Part shown: piece after piece, positions 22,091-32,278 of the stretch | Layout of the letters: each line of letters starts with the position of its first letter | Position numbering within the stretch: position 1 is the first letter of the stretch | NCBI GenBank assembly: GCA_002270565.1 | Contig: NQMI01000014.1 | Location: forward strand, 1-64,000 | DNA from: Stenocarpella maydis | Lineage: Eukaryota > Ascomycota > Sordariomycetes > Diaporthales > Diaporthaceae | Length of the DNA: 64,000 nucleotides | Reading direction: 5' to 3' | Notes under the pieces: model-generated | The model's database searches: none | What the model was told of the DNA's origin: nothing | What the model saw: the letters and a program-made list of their open reading frames with translations, nothing else | Translations under genes and position numbers: made by a program

Positions 22091-24525
22091 ATGCCGCCTG
22101 ACCAGCAAACGGGTGCTCCCAATCGACGCCAAAAGAGCCATTCATTCAGTATGCACCGAAAGGAGAGGGTCGAAATAGATCTCACGGGCGACACCAGCAT
22201 CTCACGGAAGCATGGCCTGTCCGAGGAAGATCCGACAGCCGAAGGCCCAAACAGGAGTCAAACGTTGAGGAGGGGCAGCGAGCCGCCGATGCGTAAGAAT
22301 TCGACCATGAACCCCAGATCAAAGCGTAAGAAGCCGAAGAAAGAAATTGACAATCAGAAAGCCTCACGCACCAGCAACTACCAAGCACTCAAGAACACTG
22401 TCGGAGTACTCAAGCTCGGATTGCAGCGTGCAAAACAGACTTGCGAAGATACTGAGCGAAAGCAACAAAAAACCGTTGACGAACTCAGAGATTTGAACAA
22501 AAACTATACCGAACAGGCTGAGGAGCTGCGGTTACAGAAACAGGCAGTTGAGACTGCCAACCAGGACAACGAAAACTTGAGATGCAAGTTGAAAGACACC
22601 TCCAAATCTGCCACCTTCTACTGGCATGAACTTTGCAGGGTCCGTGCATCATTGGAGATCAAAGATGGCACCATTCGTTCGCTGGAGCAGAAGCTTGAGG
22701 ACAGCCAGAGACAAAATGGGTTACTTACCGAATCTCTGGCTGAAATGGAGCGTAAGCTCAAGGGCGAAGAAGACCTCATGACCGCCAAGCAGAAAGAGCT
22801 CGACGATGGCACGCGCCAGTCTGCATACCTCGAGGAGTCTCTGAATGCAGAGAAGCTCAGCGTCCAAAGCAAAGATAAGGTCATTTTTACCTTGCGGAAG
22901 ACCATTGATGATAGCGATGAGTTCAATGCAAAGCTCCTGGCCGAAAAGGACGTCGCCCTGAAGGACAAAGACAACCTCATCGCTGAAATTGAACAAGCAC
23001 TCAAAGTCTCTAATCGACATCTTTCCGATTGGCGCAACCAGCTTGCATCGAGAGACGAGAAGTTGGCCAACACAGAGCGGGATCGGGATGCGAACAAGGC
23101 AGCCATCGAAGAGCTCGAAAAGGAGAGAGACTCACTTCGTGAGGTAAATGACAAGAATGGACACGCGAACCAACTGCTTCGGAATCGAGAGAAGAAAGCC
23201 AAGGACGAGCTCAAGTCCAAAGAAATAGGTGGGTCAACACTTCTGTGGTTATTTTGTAGTACGAACCTGCAGCTGATCAGTTTACGGATACAGAGCACGA
23301 GAAAAAGACTTCACAACTTGAGAGCGAGAACCTCTCCTTAAAAAAATCGCTCACAAAGCTTCGGTCAGAGATGGTTGTTCTTGGGAATGAGAAAAACCAG
23401 GCGATTGGCACTCTGCAGAAAACGATCAAAGAACTTCGCCCACAAAACCAGCGCCACCATGACAAAGAGCCGGATGAAAAGATAAAGTCAGATTTCGCCA
23501 AACTGGAATCAAACATTCGCCAATTCGTCGACACGTTCGCGCGACCGGTCACGAGCGCTACAGATGAGGAGCTGAAGACCGCCTGGCCAAACTGGTCGCC
23601 AGAACTGCGCAGCCTCTTGGAGTCTCCCTTACTGTGCAACTGGGTTTTCCAAGCATACGTATGGGAATATCTGCGTATGAGGGTCTTCGCCCCAGATTCA
23701 AAAGTCTGGGCAGGCGACTTGGGCCGGTCTTTGGAACAGACACTTTTCTTGGCAGCTCGTAAGCATGCTCCAATTCTTGTACGTCCTGCCTGTTGGCCTC
23801 AAACTGACCTCAGGACAGGCGAGCTTAAAGATGTCAAGCTCACGAGAAATCTGTACATTGACTTCCAGTACCTGCGGTCGAGTTCCAACAGTCTCATCAG
23901 CCGCCTGGGTGGCGCAGACTTCCGACCGAAATATTTTGAAGCAGATGTCAAGAGTTTGACGTCAGATTTGGCAAAGATGTGTGGCCTTGAGGAGGTCAGC
24001 AATCCCATGAAGGATACCGTGAGGAGCATTTTCAAGGAGGCCCGAGAATTCGCAATCCAGCTCAGGAAGTTGAAGCCCACATATACCTTTTGCATGTGCA
24101 AGGCCACCCCCAGCGGGGAGAAACTCAAATACGGATTCCAATTCTCAGGAGAGGAGATGGAGGACCGTTCTCCAGGCCGAAGAAGCATGGGCCCTGGACA
24201 CGCTCCTGCAGTGGACTTCATCATGTGTCCTGGTCTGTACAAGCGAGGCGATTCCAATGGCACAAAATATGAAGTCATGACGTGCTTGATCAAAATGGGC
24301 GTTGTTTGCAATTCAATGGACCTTCTCCGGAATTCCACTTCCTCTAGCTCTGCTCGATCAAGCTCAGCACTTACTGGGCAGCCTCAATACCCAGGGGAAG
24401 TCGAGCAGGAAGATGAAGGCAGGGCGTCGCAGGGATGGCGTCGCAGGGATGGCGGAGGTCCAGCAGAAACAGAGGCGAGGAGGGGTCATCCTCCGCGAAT
24501 CCTTACCACGTCGAAGGGGAGCTAG
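22091..24525 (+). CDS. Coiled-coil fungal protein (family member 2), C-terminus frameshifted by a 14-bp duplication
   Basis: Exon 1 is 22091-23228; exon 2 starts 23273 after a 44-bp intron that keeps phase. A second, 60-bp in-frame intron is likely at 23759-23818 (GTAAGC donor, CTGAC branch-like site, ACAG acceptor). Residues ~1-90 are basic and Ser-rich; ~100-470 form a long coiled coil (K/E/Q/L-rich heptads); from ~500 a globular part carries W-V-F-Q-A-Y-V-W, F-A-P-D-S-K-V-W-A-G and D-F-I-M-C-P-G-L-Y-K, shared in order with the gene at 15820. The current frame ends at 24525. Two adjacent copies of GGCGTCGCAGGGAT (24423-24450) shift the frame; with one copy it would run to 24731 and end in a K-K-R-R nuclear signal and an acidic tail. 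Function unknown. Confidence 0.75.
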
Positions 24526-24731
24526 CGGGTCCGGACCAACACTTCGAATGGCTATTGTCCACTCCAGACCTTGCCTCTTGCTCTACAGCACCGAACAAAC
24601 GCAAATCAGCAAGAACCCACTCCCAGACCGGAGGCGAATCACGAGGACGAGGTGAGGGGTCTTCTGCGAAGAAACGGAGACTCAGCAAAGGTCATGACGA
24701 TCCCGACTCAGATTCGGAGTACAAGCCGTAA

Positions 24732-25527
24732 CAGTGACTCCTTGGCAGGTGCTATTCACGCAGGCTTTACAGGTGCGACAGTTCCTAGCATCCCCGGGGA
24801 ATACTACTACAGGAGACTTCTCCGTGGTGGGCGATCCCATCACCGATTTCTTTCTCACACTCCTGAAACAACTACTTACGCGTTCTCACAGCATTGAGGA
24901 TGGCATGGCCAATTATTTCGTTACTAAATTTTGGCGACAGACTATCCGATGGATGATATATCCATCGCCGGTCTTCTCATACCAGCGTACGCTATTGGGT
25001 GTGGTCCTGGCTGAAGGTCCGGCTCTCAGTTGCGACTGCACAATGAAGAAGAAGCTGATTTTCACCATGTCCAACGCTTACGAGAGCGAGCTGACCAGCG
25101 GTGTAGCTGTCCCAGAGACGCCTTTGAGCTATCAATTTGGGCGCACCCACTAAAGGTGTTGTTAATTCAGTCTGGTTGAGTAAAGACGAAGACATTCAGG
25201 AATGGCCCAGGCTGCTCTAAGCGGATGAAGCCCTATTGGTGGAGCCCAACAGTCTCCAATGAATCGAAGGAATGACAAGGGAATCACAGGCTGTGGAGGA
25301 CTAGTTCCGGATCGTGAGAAGGCATGGGTGGCACAACGGCCTGGCCTTGCGTCGGGTGCGATCTTCTTTTGGAACAGCAAGCAGTGCGTCTGTGTTGGGA
25401 CAACACACAAGGACCATCCTCACAGCTTTTGCAAGTGCAACAAGCTTCTGGATTTCACGAAGATTACGAATACTGAAGGCAGGAAGCCTAGATTGAAATC
25501 AATGAATGCATTTTGGACCACACAAGC
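24732..25527. other. Intergenic with unassigned open frames
   Basis: A 139-codon plus frame (24734-25153) and a 104-codon one (25259-25573) show no recognisable domain. They may be 3' remnants of a further copy of the coiled-coil family or chance frames. Nothing else seen. Confidence 0.35.
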
Positions 25528-26685
25528 TCACGTCTCCCACCAGTTGTCCTCCGCACCAGCGCGTTCTGTATAAGTTGGTGGTGGTCCTTCAGGAGGCGGC
25601 ACGTCCGCCGCCGCCGCCGGGGACGAAGATGCTGCGTGGCCGCTGACCCTCTGATAAGCCGCTTCCCGCTCCCTCTGCAGTCGTACCCTCGCCTGCCGCA
25701 CCACCTCGTTCTTCTGATCAGCCTCGCGCAGCAGCTGCATGTGGCGCTGGGTGGCCGCCATGGCGTCGACGCTCAGTGACTGCGCGCACTGGCGGACCTC
25801 CAGGTTTGACTGCTGGATCTTCTCGTGGAAGGCCATGTCCGAGAAGACGTTGTCGAAGAAGACGTCGCCGAGGAGGTTCCCCTGCTCTATCTTGACCGGC
25901 GGCAGAGGCCGCACCGTGGGCGATGACTGCTGTGCCCGGATCACGAGCATCCTCGCCTGGCTGACCAGGGTCTCGGCCTTGCTGAGCGCGCTGCGCTCCA
26001 TCATGTCCGAGAACGTGCCGCCGCCAAACATGTCCGCCCTCGACGCGTGCAGGGCGTCCTCGATGGACATGAGGGCACCGTTCAGCCGCGACTGCGCCTG
26101 GGTCAAGATCTTGACTACCTGTCCCTCGGCCTCGGCGCGCGTCCGCGCCTCCTGGTAGACCTGCAGCGCGACGCTCGTCTCCCGCTCCCGCCCGTCCTCC
26201 TCTGGGAAGCCCGGCGAGGGCCCCGCGAAGATGGACTCGTAGAGCGTGTCCAGCTCCCTCTGCGCCTCGAGGTGCGTGGCCGCCTTGATCCCCAGCTCGT
26301 CGCGCACCGCCCTCGCGTCGGCGAGCATCTCGTCGAGGTTCTTCTTCATGACGTCGGCCTGGTGCTCCTCCCGCATCACGTCAAAGTACTCGCGCTCCTC
26401 CTTGGCGGCGCGGTGCTGAAACTCTTCCGACTTGCCGCTGACCTTGAAGGCGAGGCGCCTCATGACGCTGTCGCGGTAGCTCTCGTGCTCCCTCAGCTCC
26501 TGCTTGCGCCGGTAGCCGAGCTGCTTCAGCTTCTCGGCGGCCTGTCTGACCTGCTTCTCGAGGTCGGCGACATGGCGCTTCTGGGACTCGAGTTCCGGGA
26601 TGGAGCTGTCGGTATCGTGGAGGATGTTGAGCAGCTCTGTGTTGCGGTCCGACGTGTCCTTGATCTTGGCCACTAGGGACGCCAT
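25528..26685 (-). CDS. Coiled-coil protein with C-terminal PPxY-like tail, conserved fungal hypothetical
   Basis: One exon, 385 residues from the ATG at 26685. Residues ~20-190 are strongly helical and rich in Glu, Gln, Lys, Arg and Leu with heptad spacing; a second helical stretch covers ~200-350. The tail is Ala/Pro-rich and ends with P-P-P-T-Y-T-E and W-W-E-T, the former a candidate WW-domain-binding motif. The reading frame stays open upstream to 27276, but that part is proline/arginine-rich and GC-biased without protein-like pattern, so the start was placed where the helical domain begins. The neighbour on the same strand is the RNA ligase. Role unknown. Confidence 0.75.
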   Translation of the reverse strand: MASLVAKIKDTSDRNTELLNILHDTDSSIPELESQKRHVADLEKQVRQAAEKLKQLGYRRKQELREHESYRDSVMRRLAFKVSGKSEEFQHRAAKEEREYFDVMREEHQADVMKKNLDEMLADARAVRDELGIKAATHLEAQRELDTLYESIFAGPSPGFPEEDGRERETSVALQVYQEARTRAEAEGQVVKILTQAQSRLNGALMSIEDALHASRADMFGGGTFSDMMERSALSKAETLVSQARMLVIRAQQSSPTVRPLPPVKIEQGNLLGDVFFDNVFSDMAFHEKIQQSNLEVRQCAQSLSVDAMAATQRHMQLLREADQKNEVVRQARVRLQREREAAYQRVSGHAASSSPAAAADVPPPEGPPPTYTERAGAEDNWWET

Positions 26686-27572
26686 GGTGTAAGTGGGTGG
26701 GTCCCAGGCAGTGAATCCCAGCGTGGATTGTTCGCGTGTGAATGTGCTCTGCGTGTGTATGTTAGGGCACAGGCCTGGTCGGGTGGACTGCTTGGTGCTT
26801 CCATGCTCCGGACGCCGTGTGTGTCCCACGGAGCATATGTGTCTGAGCCGGCAGCGTATTCGAGTTGTGTTGGTTGCCTCCGGGTCGATGGGCCAGCGCC
26901 GGCGTCGCAAGGTTGGGCCGAGGTGCCGGCAGTACTTTTGACTGCAGGATGGATCTCTGGTGACGCAAGGTGGATTGTCCGAGGGGAAGTAGAAATGCTG
27001 GCTGGCCACACACCTTTGTAAGGCGCACGGCATTCGCGCCACACTGCGCCTCTTCCATCGCCTCCCGCTGCGGGAAGTGCTAACTGGTGACCCCAGCTGC
27101 GCCCCAAGGATCAAGGATCGCACCCTCCTGGCCTGCCAGGCCTGGGCAGGCCTGGCAGGGTCTGCCCGGGCCTGCCCCCCCCCCTGGAGTTCGTTACCCA
27201 AGTACCATCGGCAGCCTGGAAGGCCCAGCCTCCCGCGCGGCCTAGGGTTACGTGAATGCCATAGTCGTGGGCTCACATGTCAACTGCAATAATTACTCCG
27301 TAAACACAGTCACCTCGGCAAGCACACGCAATGTTCGACTCGAATAAGAGCGATGATGATGCATTCATGAGGCTCCAATCCCAGAAAGTTCTCGGGGGAA
27401 CTCTGCCCAATTCAATGGCATCCCAGAACCTTGCGCCCTTGTCCCATCATCCGTGCCGTCCCAAAACCCCCGGCTGACTGTTTCAGAACCAGAACTCTAG
27501 CCAAGCAGGCCATGATCCACCAGATGCAGCCTGCCCAAGGGCTTGGTAGAGTCTCGTGTCAGTTGCAGGGCC
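26686..27572. other. Intergenic, GC-rich, with a strong palindrome
   Basis: Upstream region of the coiled-coil gene and 3' flank of the RNA ligase. Contains the near-perfect 28-bp palindrome at 27132-27159, followed by a C-run (~27175-27183). Confidence 0.5.
27132..27159. repeat. 28-bp near-perfect palindrome
   Basis: The two arms read CCTGCCAGGCCTG and CAGGCCTGGCAGG around a central GG, so the sequence equals its own reverse complement except at the middle two bases. It lies upstream of the minus-strand coiled-coil gene. It could be a dimeric regulator site, a hairpin, or chance GC-rich repetition. Confidence 0.6.
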
Positions 27573-29105
27573 TCAAGTGTTGTGCTCCAACAGGTACGTG
27601 TGGGAGATGACCTTGAACCGTCGTCCGTCGTCGAGGCACTTGAACACCAGGCCCTCGCCCTTCCTCCTTGCCGCCCGCTTCCTGAGGTCCTCGTGGCTGG
27701 TGGCGATGTCAGCGAGCCGGACGTAGCCCAGCACGGGGACATGCTCAAGGCCCAGGTCCTTGGCCATCTTCTCCACGACCCTGGGATCGATAAAGTTCTG
27801 CTTGTCAATGTCATACATGGCATAGACAAAGAACTCCTGCTTTCCTTCAGGCAGGCCCTCGCGGTTGCGCTGGATGCGGCCGCCGCACAGCTCTCCCTGG
27901 ATCGCGATGTTGAGGCCCAGCCTCGACAGTTTGGCCGGGAGATCGTGTCGGAGAGCTGTCTCCCAGTACGTGAAACCTCCGTTGCTCTCTTCCAGCTCGT
28001 TCTTGTCGACCTTGTTGCTGCAGACGCCAAATCGGGCTCCCTGCGCACCCTCGAGGACCGTGTTGGGTCCGGCCTTCTCTGGAAGCGGGTTGAGCGAGTC
28101 GAAGTAGGCGCACGACTTCTTGACGAAGTAGACAACCATCGCGGCTCCATCCATCTTGACGCTCTCCTGGTAGGCCATCTTCTTGTACTTGTCCTTTGTA
28201 AACAGGTTCGGGCAGTCCTCCACTCGCGTCACATCGGTGCGCTGGAATACCTCTCCCGGGTACTTTCCCAGGCGTCGGTGCTCGGGCTGCTTGTCGGCGC
28301 TGGCTGCTGCCGGCTCCTCCCACTTCTTAACGCCCAGCACCTCTGCCCAGTTCCTGTCGCGGTACATGACCAGCAGGGTCAGGTCGATCATCTCGACGTC
28401 CCGCTCCATCGCGCCGTACGAGAGAAACTGCCGCACCCTCTCGAGCGTCTTCCAGATCTCGGGGAAATCCTGGGGCGGCATGATCATGCCCTGCGACAGG
28501 ATCTTGTCCTCGCCGCATCCAAACTTCTCCGTCTTGATCCTATGCCCGAGCTTGCCGTCAAACATCTGAAGCTTCCTGGACTTGCCGAAGCCCTTGCCGA
28601 AACGCTCGTCAGTTCCCGGCAGGAACGAGTCCACCTGGAAGTACAGGACGAGCTGACCCTCGTGGTATAGGTGGGGTGGTATCTTGCAGGTCCAACCATC
28701 GACCTCGGCAAAGGTGTATTGCTTGTCGTCCAGCTCCACCTTGTAGATTTTCTTGATCACCCGCAGACTGACAAGTCGCTTTGTATCGCCCATGGCCGAG
28801 GCAATCATCACGGCCTTGTCGCAGGTTCCTTCAGCGGGCGACTCAGTGCTCGCTGAAGATCGCGAAGATCCTACCGAACCCGTATCGGCACCAGGCTTGA
28901 GCACTCCCGGGCCGCTCTGGGCCTTTGGAGTAGGCTCACCATCAGTCGGAGTCTGTCCATCGCTGTTCCCATGCGCTTTCGCAGCGTTTGGCGGGTCCGA
29001 GGTCGACGCGGGGGCGGCGGCGGCAGCTTTGCCCTTACTGGTGTATGCGGTCGGGTCAAAAGGACGCACACTGCCTGGGACTGGGGCTTCTCGTAGTAGA
29101 GTCAT
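27573..29105 (-). CDS. DRB0094-type RNA ligase (Rnl5-like nucleotidyltransferase)
   Basis: Predicted ATP-dependent RNA ligase of the DRB0094 family (Deinococcus type), 510 residues in one exon from the ATG at 29105. Residues ~1-95 are low-complexity. From ~105 comes the family's N-terminal OB-like domain (R-L-V-S-L-R-V-I-K, V-D-G-W, L-V-L-Y-F-Q-V-D-S-F-L-P). The covalent nucleotidyltransferase motif is S-V-K-M-D-G (Lys317). Motif III-like G-V-C-S-N-K, then G-E-L-C-G-G-R-I-Q-R-N, motif IV E-G-L-V-F-K and motif V F-K-V-I-S follow in order. All core residues appear intact. The enzyme would adenylate itself and seal nicked RNA; its substrate in fungi is not established. The frame remains open for 945 bp upstream. 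Confidence 0.9.
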   Translation of the reverse strand: MTLLREAPVPGSVRPFDPTAYTSKGKAAAAAPASTSDPPNAAKAHGNSDGQTPTDGEPTPKAQSGPGVLKPGADTGSVGSSRSSASTESPAEGTCDKAVMIASAMGDTKRLVSLRVIKKIYKVELDDKQYTFAEVDGWTCKIPPHLYHEGQLVLYFQVDSFLPGTDERFGKGFGKSRKLQMFDGKLGHRIKTEKFGCGEDKILSQGMIMPPQDFPEIWKTLERVRQFLSYGAMERDVEMIDLTLLVMYRDRNWAEVLGVKKWEEPAAASADKQPEHRRLGKYPGEVFQRTDVTRVEDCPNLFTKDKYKKMAYQESVKMDGAAMVVYFVKKSCAYFDSLNPLPEKAGPNTVLEGAQGARFGVCSNKVDKNELEESNGGFTYWETALRHDLPAKLSRLGLNIAIQGELCGGRIQRNREGLPEGKQEFFVYAMYDIDKQNFIDPRVVEKMAKDLGLEHVPVLGYVRLADIATSHEDLRKRAARRKGEGLVFKCLDDGRRFKVISHTYLLEHNT

Positions 29106-30122
29106 GGCGAAAGGAATTGCTTGCAAGGTTCTGGTGCGCTGTTTGCCCGATAGTACTTGTTGCTTCCCAACGTTTGCCCAGGGCGAAAGCTCCGGGTTTA
29201 CGGTAAGCTTGGAGGGGACAACAAACAGCAGAAGGGACTGAGATTCACTCAGGGACCTGAAGAAAGGCGCAAGAAGGGTATAGGGAAGATGTGGTGCGGG
29301 ATGCGTGGCAAGAAGGAGTCGGTGAACAGCTCGTATGAGTATCACCTGGTCACTGGTTCGGCGAGAGCTCCAACCTCGAGTCTTTGCGGCAGTGTTGGGT
29401 GAGTTGTGGGTAATTTGAGGGCTGGGAGGGCAACTCGGTATGAATGCCGATAGGTTTGGAAGCGTTGGGCAGAGATGTGTTAAGTTGCCGTAGGTAGATA
29501 TAAAAATTTGACGTGTTGACTGGAAAGGGTGACCAACCAAGTTACGCACCTTGTGTGGGAACCTTGTCTTGCTGTATTTGGTGTGGTGTTCCGCTTGCTC
29601 AATGAAAATGAAGGGGAACTTGCAAACGCAGTGCAAAATTTTCAGAACATCAATATGGCAGATATCCACTACGAGACGTAGGACGGAGTAGCGTGTCCTG
29701 ATATGGGACGGCAACGGAGAATGAATCAGAGTGGCAAGCCTTGCGTGCAATTTGTTGCTGCTCGGGGGCGGAAAAGGGAAACTGAGATGGCGCGAGATGT
29801 TTGAAACGGATTTGACAGGCTCCGCCAGGATGAGGAGGCCAATATGTGATAAAGGATGTGTCACCGACAGCCAGTCAGAAGGGGTGGTCAAGTGGGAAAA
29901 CGTCTTGATCAGTGAAGTCGACTGATAGGAGGGCTTCGCCACGGTGGAGAGCGGGTGATACCTGGAACTCGCAAGAGGGGTCCGATATAAAGGGTTTAGT
30001 AGGAGTAGTCTTTGGTGAGTAGAGAGATATAGACGGCTAGCTCGTAGCAAGTGTAGAGCTTTTCACCCTAGCGCTCAGCTCGTCCGTAGTTTGTTCTGCA
30101 ACTCAGTACTAGGAAGGAATAA
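29106..30122 (-). promoter_or_regulatory. Upstream region of the RNA ligase, open in the ligase frame
   Basis: No stop occurs in the ligase frame back to 30050, where an ATG begins a leader rich in Arg, Leu, Ser and Thr and poor in acidic residues. The minus strand here is pyrimidine-rich, which makes stop codons rare, so a long 5' UTR is the simpler reading. An N-terminally extended, perhaps mitochondrial, form is the alternative. A mobile element begins at 30123. Confidence 0.4.
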
Positions 30123-30189
30123 AATAGGCCTTGGGGCCGCTGGCTCAATTGTCAGCCCTAGTATCTACATTCTATTGCCAGCCCGAAGC

Positions 30190-30294
30190 AATCGTCAACT
30201 CGCCAATCGTCAACTCGCCAATCGTCAACTCGCCAATCGTCAACTCGCCAATCGTCAACTCGCCAATCGTCAACTCGCCAATCATCAACTCGCA
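30190..30294. repeat. Minisatellite, seven 15-bp units
   Basis: Unit AATCGTCAACTCGCC, seven in a row with one transition in the last. It lies in the ~190-bp tail of element 1; the tail of element 2 has only two units. Because 15 is a multiple of 3, two frames stay open through it and make a false repeat protein. Confidence 0.9.
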
Positions 30295-31869
30295 CACCCA
30301 GCGGCCCAGGGATCAGCAAAGCAGGACATATATCTCGCACGCAAAGTATGCAAGATATGCTAGCCCACTCCGCTTACGGCATAGCATTCTGCTTGCGGAG
30401 GGATCCGCATATGCTAAACGTGCATAGTCGGCGCGTAAGAACTTTTTCCTTAACGAGGCGCTTCATTAGCGAGGGCTTTATCAGCAAGGGCTTTATCAGC
30501 AAGGGCTTCATTAGCAAGGGCTTCCTCAACAAGGGCAGGCTTCCCTAATGAGTAAGGGCTTCCTCAACGAGGGCTTCCTCAATGAGGGCTAGCTTCCTTA
30601 ACGCTGGCTTCACTGTGGTTGGGACTGCTTGCTCTAATATGCCGGGACAACCTCTGCCTAAGATAATGCAGTAACAATGCAATATCTCATAATAGCCTAG
30701 CGCGGCTTCTAATATAACTATATCATATATAGGATCAGATACTATAAGGCAGTACAACTTATATACCATATAAGGCATCACTTACCCCTATTCTGTAACA
30801 ACTACTATATTATATATATGCCTTTATAGTACTGACATTCAACTATGATTTGCTAGCAAGGATTTACTATTGCGGTTAAAGGCGCAATACCTTGCTAGCT
30901 CTCTAATGAGGGCGCGAGTTCAAATACAATACCTACCATTCCTTTTTTTTTTGCTATTTTCTTTTCTAGCAAGAAAGTCTAACCTACCAGCTAATTTGGG
31001 CTAACTAACCTTATTAGCTACTCCAAATAGCAGTAGCAGCTGGCCACCAGCTGCTGCCAATGTTATAGTGGTTAGGAAAAGTCTTTAAATTTAAGCATTT
31101 TGAGCTCTGCAGTACTTAGGGGCAACTGTAGCGGCCGTTAGTAGTGTGGGTGTAGTGGTGCTGAGCATTACCCTTGCTGCCACCATCCTTGAGCTTGATT
31201 CTTCTCACTAGGCAGTTATCTGATGTTTGCTATCCTGGTAGTGGTAGTTGCTACTGTTAATGAAGATGTGTTGAAAGAGAGGAGGTCGTTGTTATCTTTA
31301 TGGCCTTTATGGCCCTTATTGCCCTTATCCTTAAGCTTGTTCTCACTGCTATCCTTAAGCTTGATTATCTTCTCATTAGGCAGTTATCTGATGTTTGCTA
31401 TCCTGATAGCTATAACTGCTAATGAAGAGGAAGATGAGGTTATCATTATCTATGCTTAATTTTATAGTTAATAGGGCTTCTACCCGGTCGGAACTAATGG
31501 GCAAGATTCTTATACTCTTCTTATTTAACTAAAATAATGATTCTTAGGATATTAACCCTATCTCTACTATACTTTATAACCAGCTCAAGTATACCATTTA
31601 CCCGTAGGTAATGGTCTTTAGCAAGCGGACTCTATTACCACGCAGACTTATAAGCGTAGAGTTAATATCCTAGGCTATATTCCCCTTATTAGTTAGTAGG
31701 TAGGTATTTTAGTACTAGAAGAAAGAAATAGTTAGCAGGAAACACTTAGAAACCAAGCTAAATACTCATTAAAAAGAATAGCAAGCAAGAATAATAGCGG
31801 CATATACTAATTAGAGGAAAGCATAAATCATTATCTATCAACCAGATATCTACTACTTTAAAACCCCTA

Positions 31870-32278
31870 ATCTATAGAATTAGTTATAGAGGTTCTCCTC
31901 CCTCTACTAAGTACCCCCCTCCTATACCAGATTATCATCAAAAATAAGGGCTGGAGCAGCAGGCAGCTACTGCAGATAGGGACAGCTGTTAAGGATCTCC
32001 CCGGCATCACAACGCCATAGATAGTCCTTTATATACTAGAGACCAGTATTATCCTTAGCCACCTTAAGATTAGCCAGCAAGAACGGCTCCTTAAACATCA
32101 AGCCCTCAAGCATTATAAGGGATTTAATGTTCTGGCAGCTATAATATTACTTAGCAATACCCTTAATCTTATAGTTGTAGATCTTGCTGTTATCACGAGT
32201 ATTGCGTTTGTGGGGTTTGAAAGAGTCCTCACTACCGCCCAGCAGGTTGGGAGGAGGAGGGCCAGCAGCAGCTAACAT
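31870..32278 (-). pseudogene. Stop-riddled coding relic inside element 1
   Basis: From ATG 32278 the minus-strand frame reads a protein-like sequence of ~135 codons (starting M-L-A-A-A-G-P-P-P-P, later S-C-Q-N-I-K-S-L and C-D-A-G-E-I-L). It is broken by TAA or TAG codons that each differ by one transition from Gln or Trp codons. That pattern fits a former element protein destroyed by RIP. I do not recognise a transposase, recombinase or helicase motif. Confidence 0.5.

Noticed and set aside
22618..23298. 226-codon Ser-rich minus frame
   Set aside because: Antisense shadow of the coiled-coil exon.
26047..26676. 209-codon plus-strand frame
   Set aside because: Antisense of the coiled-coil gene; Leu/Val-rich because the sense strand is Glu/Gln-rich.
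26686..27276. N-terminal extension of the 25528 gene to 582 residues
   Set aside because: GC-rich, Pro/Arg-rich and not protein-like; the helical domain starts cleanly at 26685.
27543..28670. 375-codon plus-strand frame opposite the RNA ligase
   Set aside because: It is the antisense shadow of a gene with clear ligase motifs; it has no motif of its own.
30091..30427. Repeat protein made of A-N-R-Q-L or I-V-N-S-P units
   Set aside because: Created by a 15-bp minisatellite in a mobile element; the same DNA is open in two frames and on both strands.
31223..31459. 78-codon hydrophobic frame
   Set aside because: It lies in element 1 and arises from a direct DNA repeat with Leu/Ser-rich low complexity.
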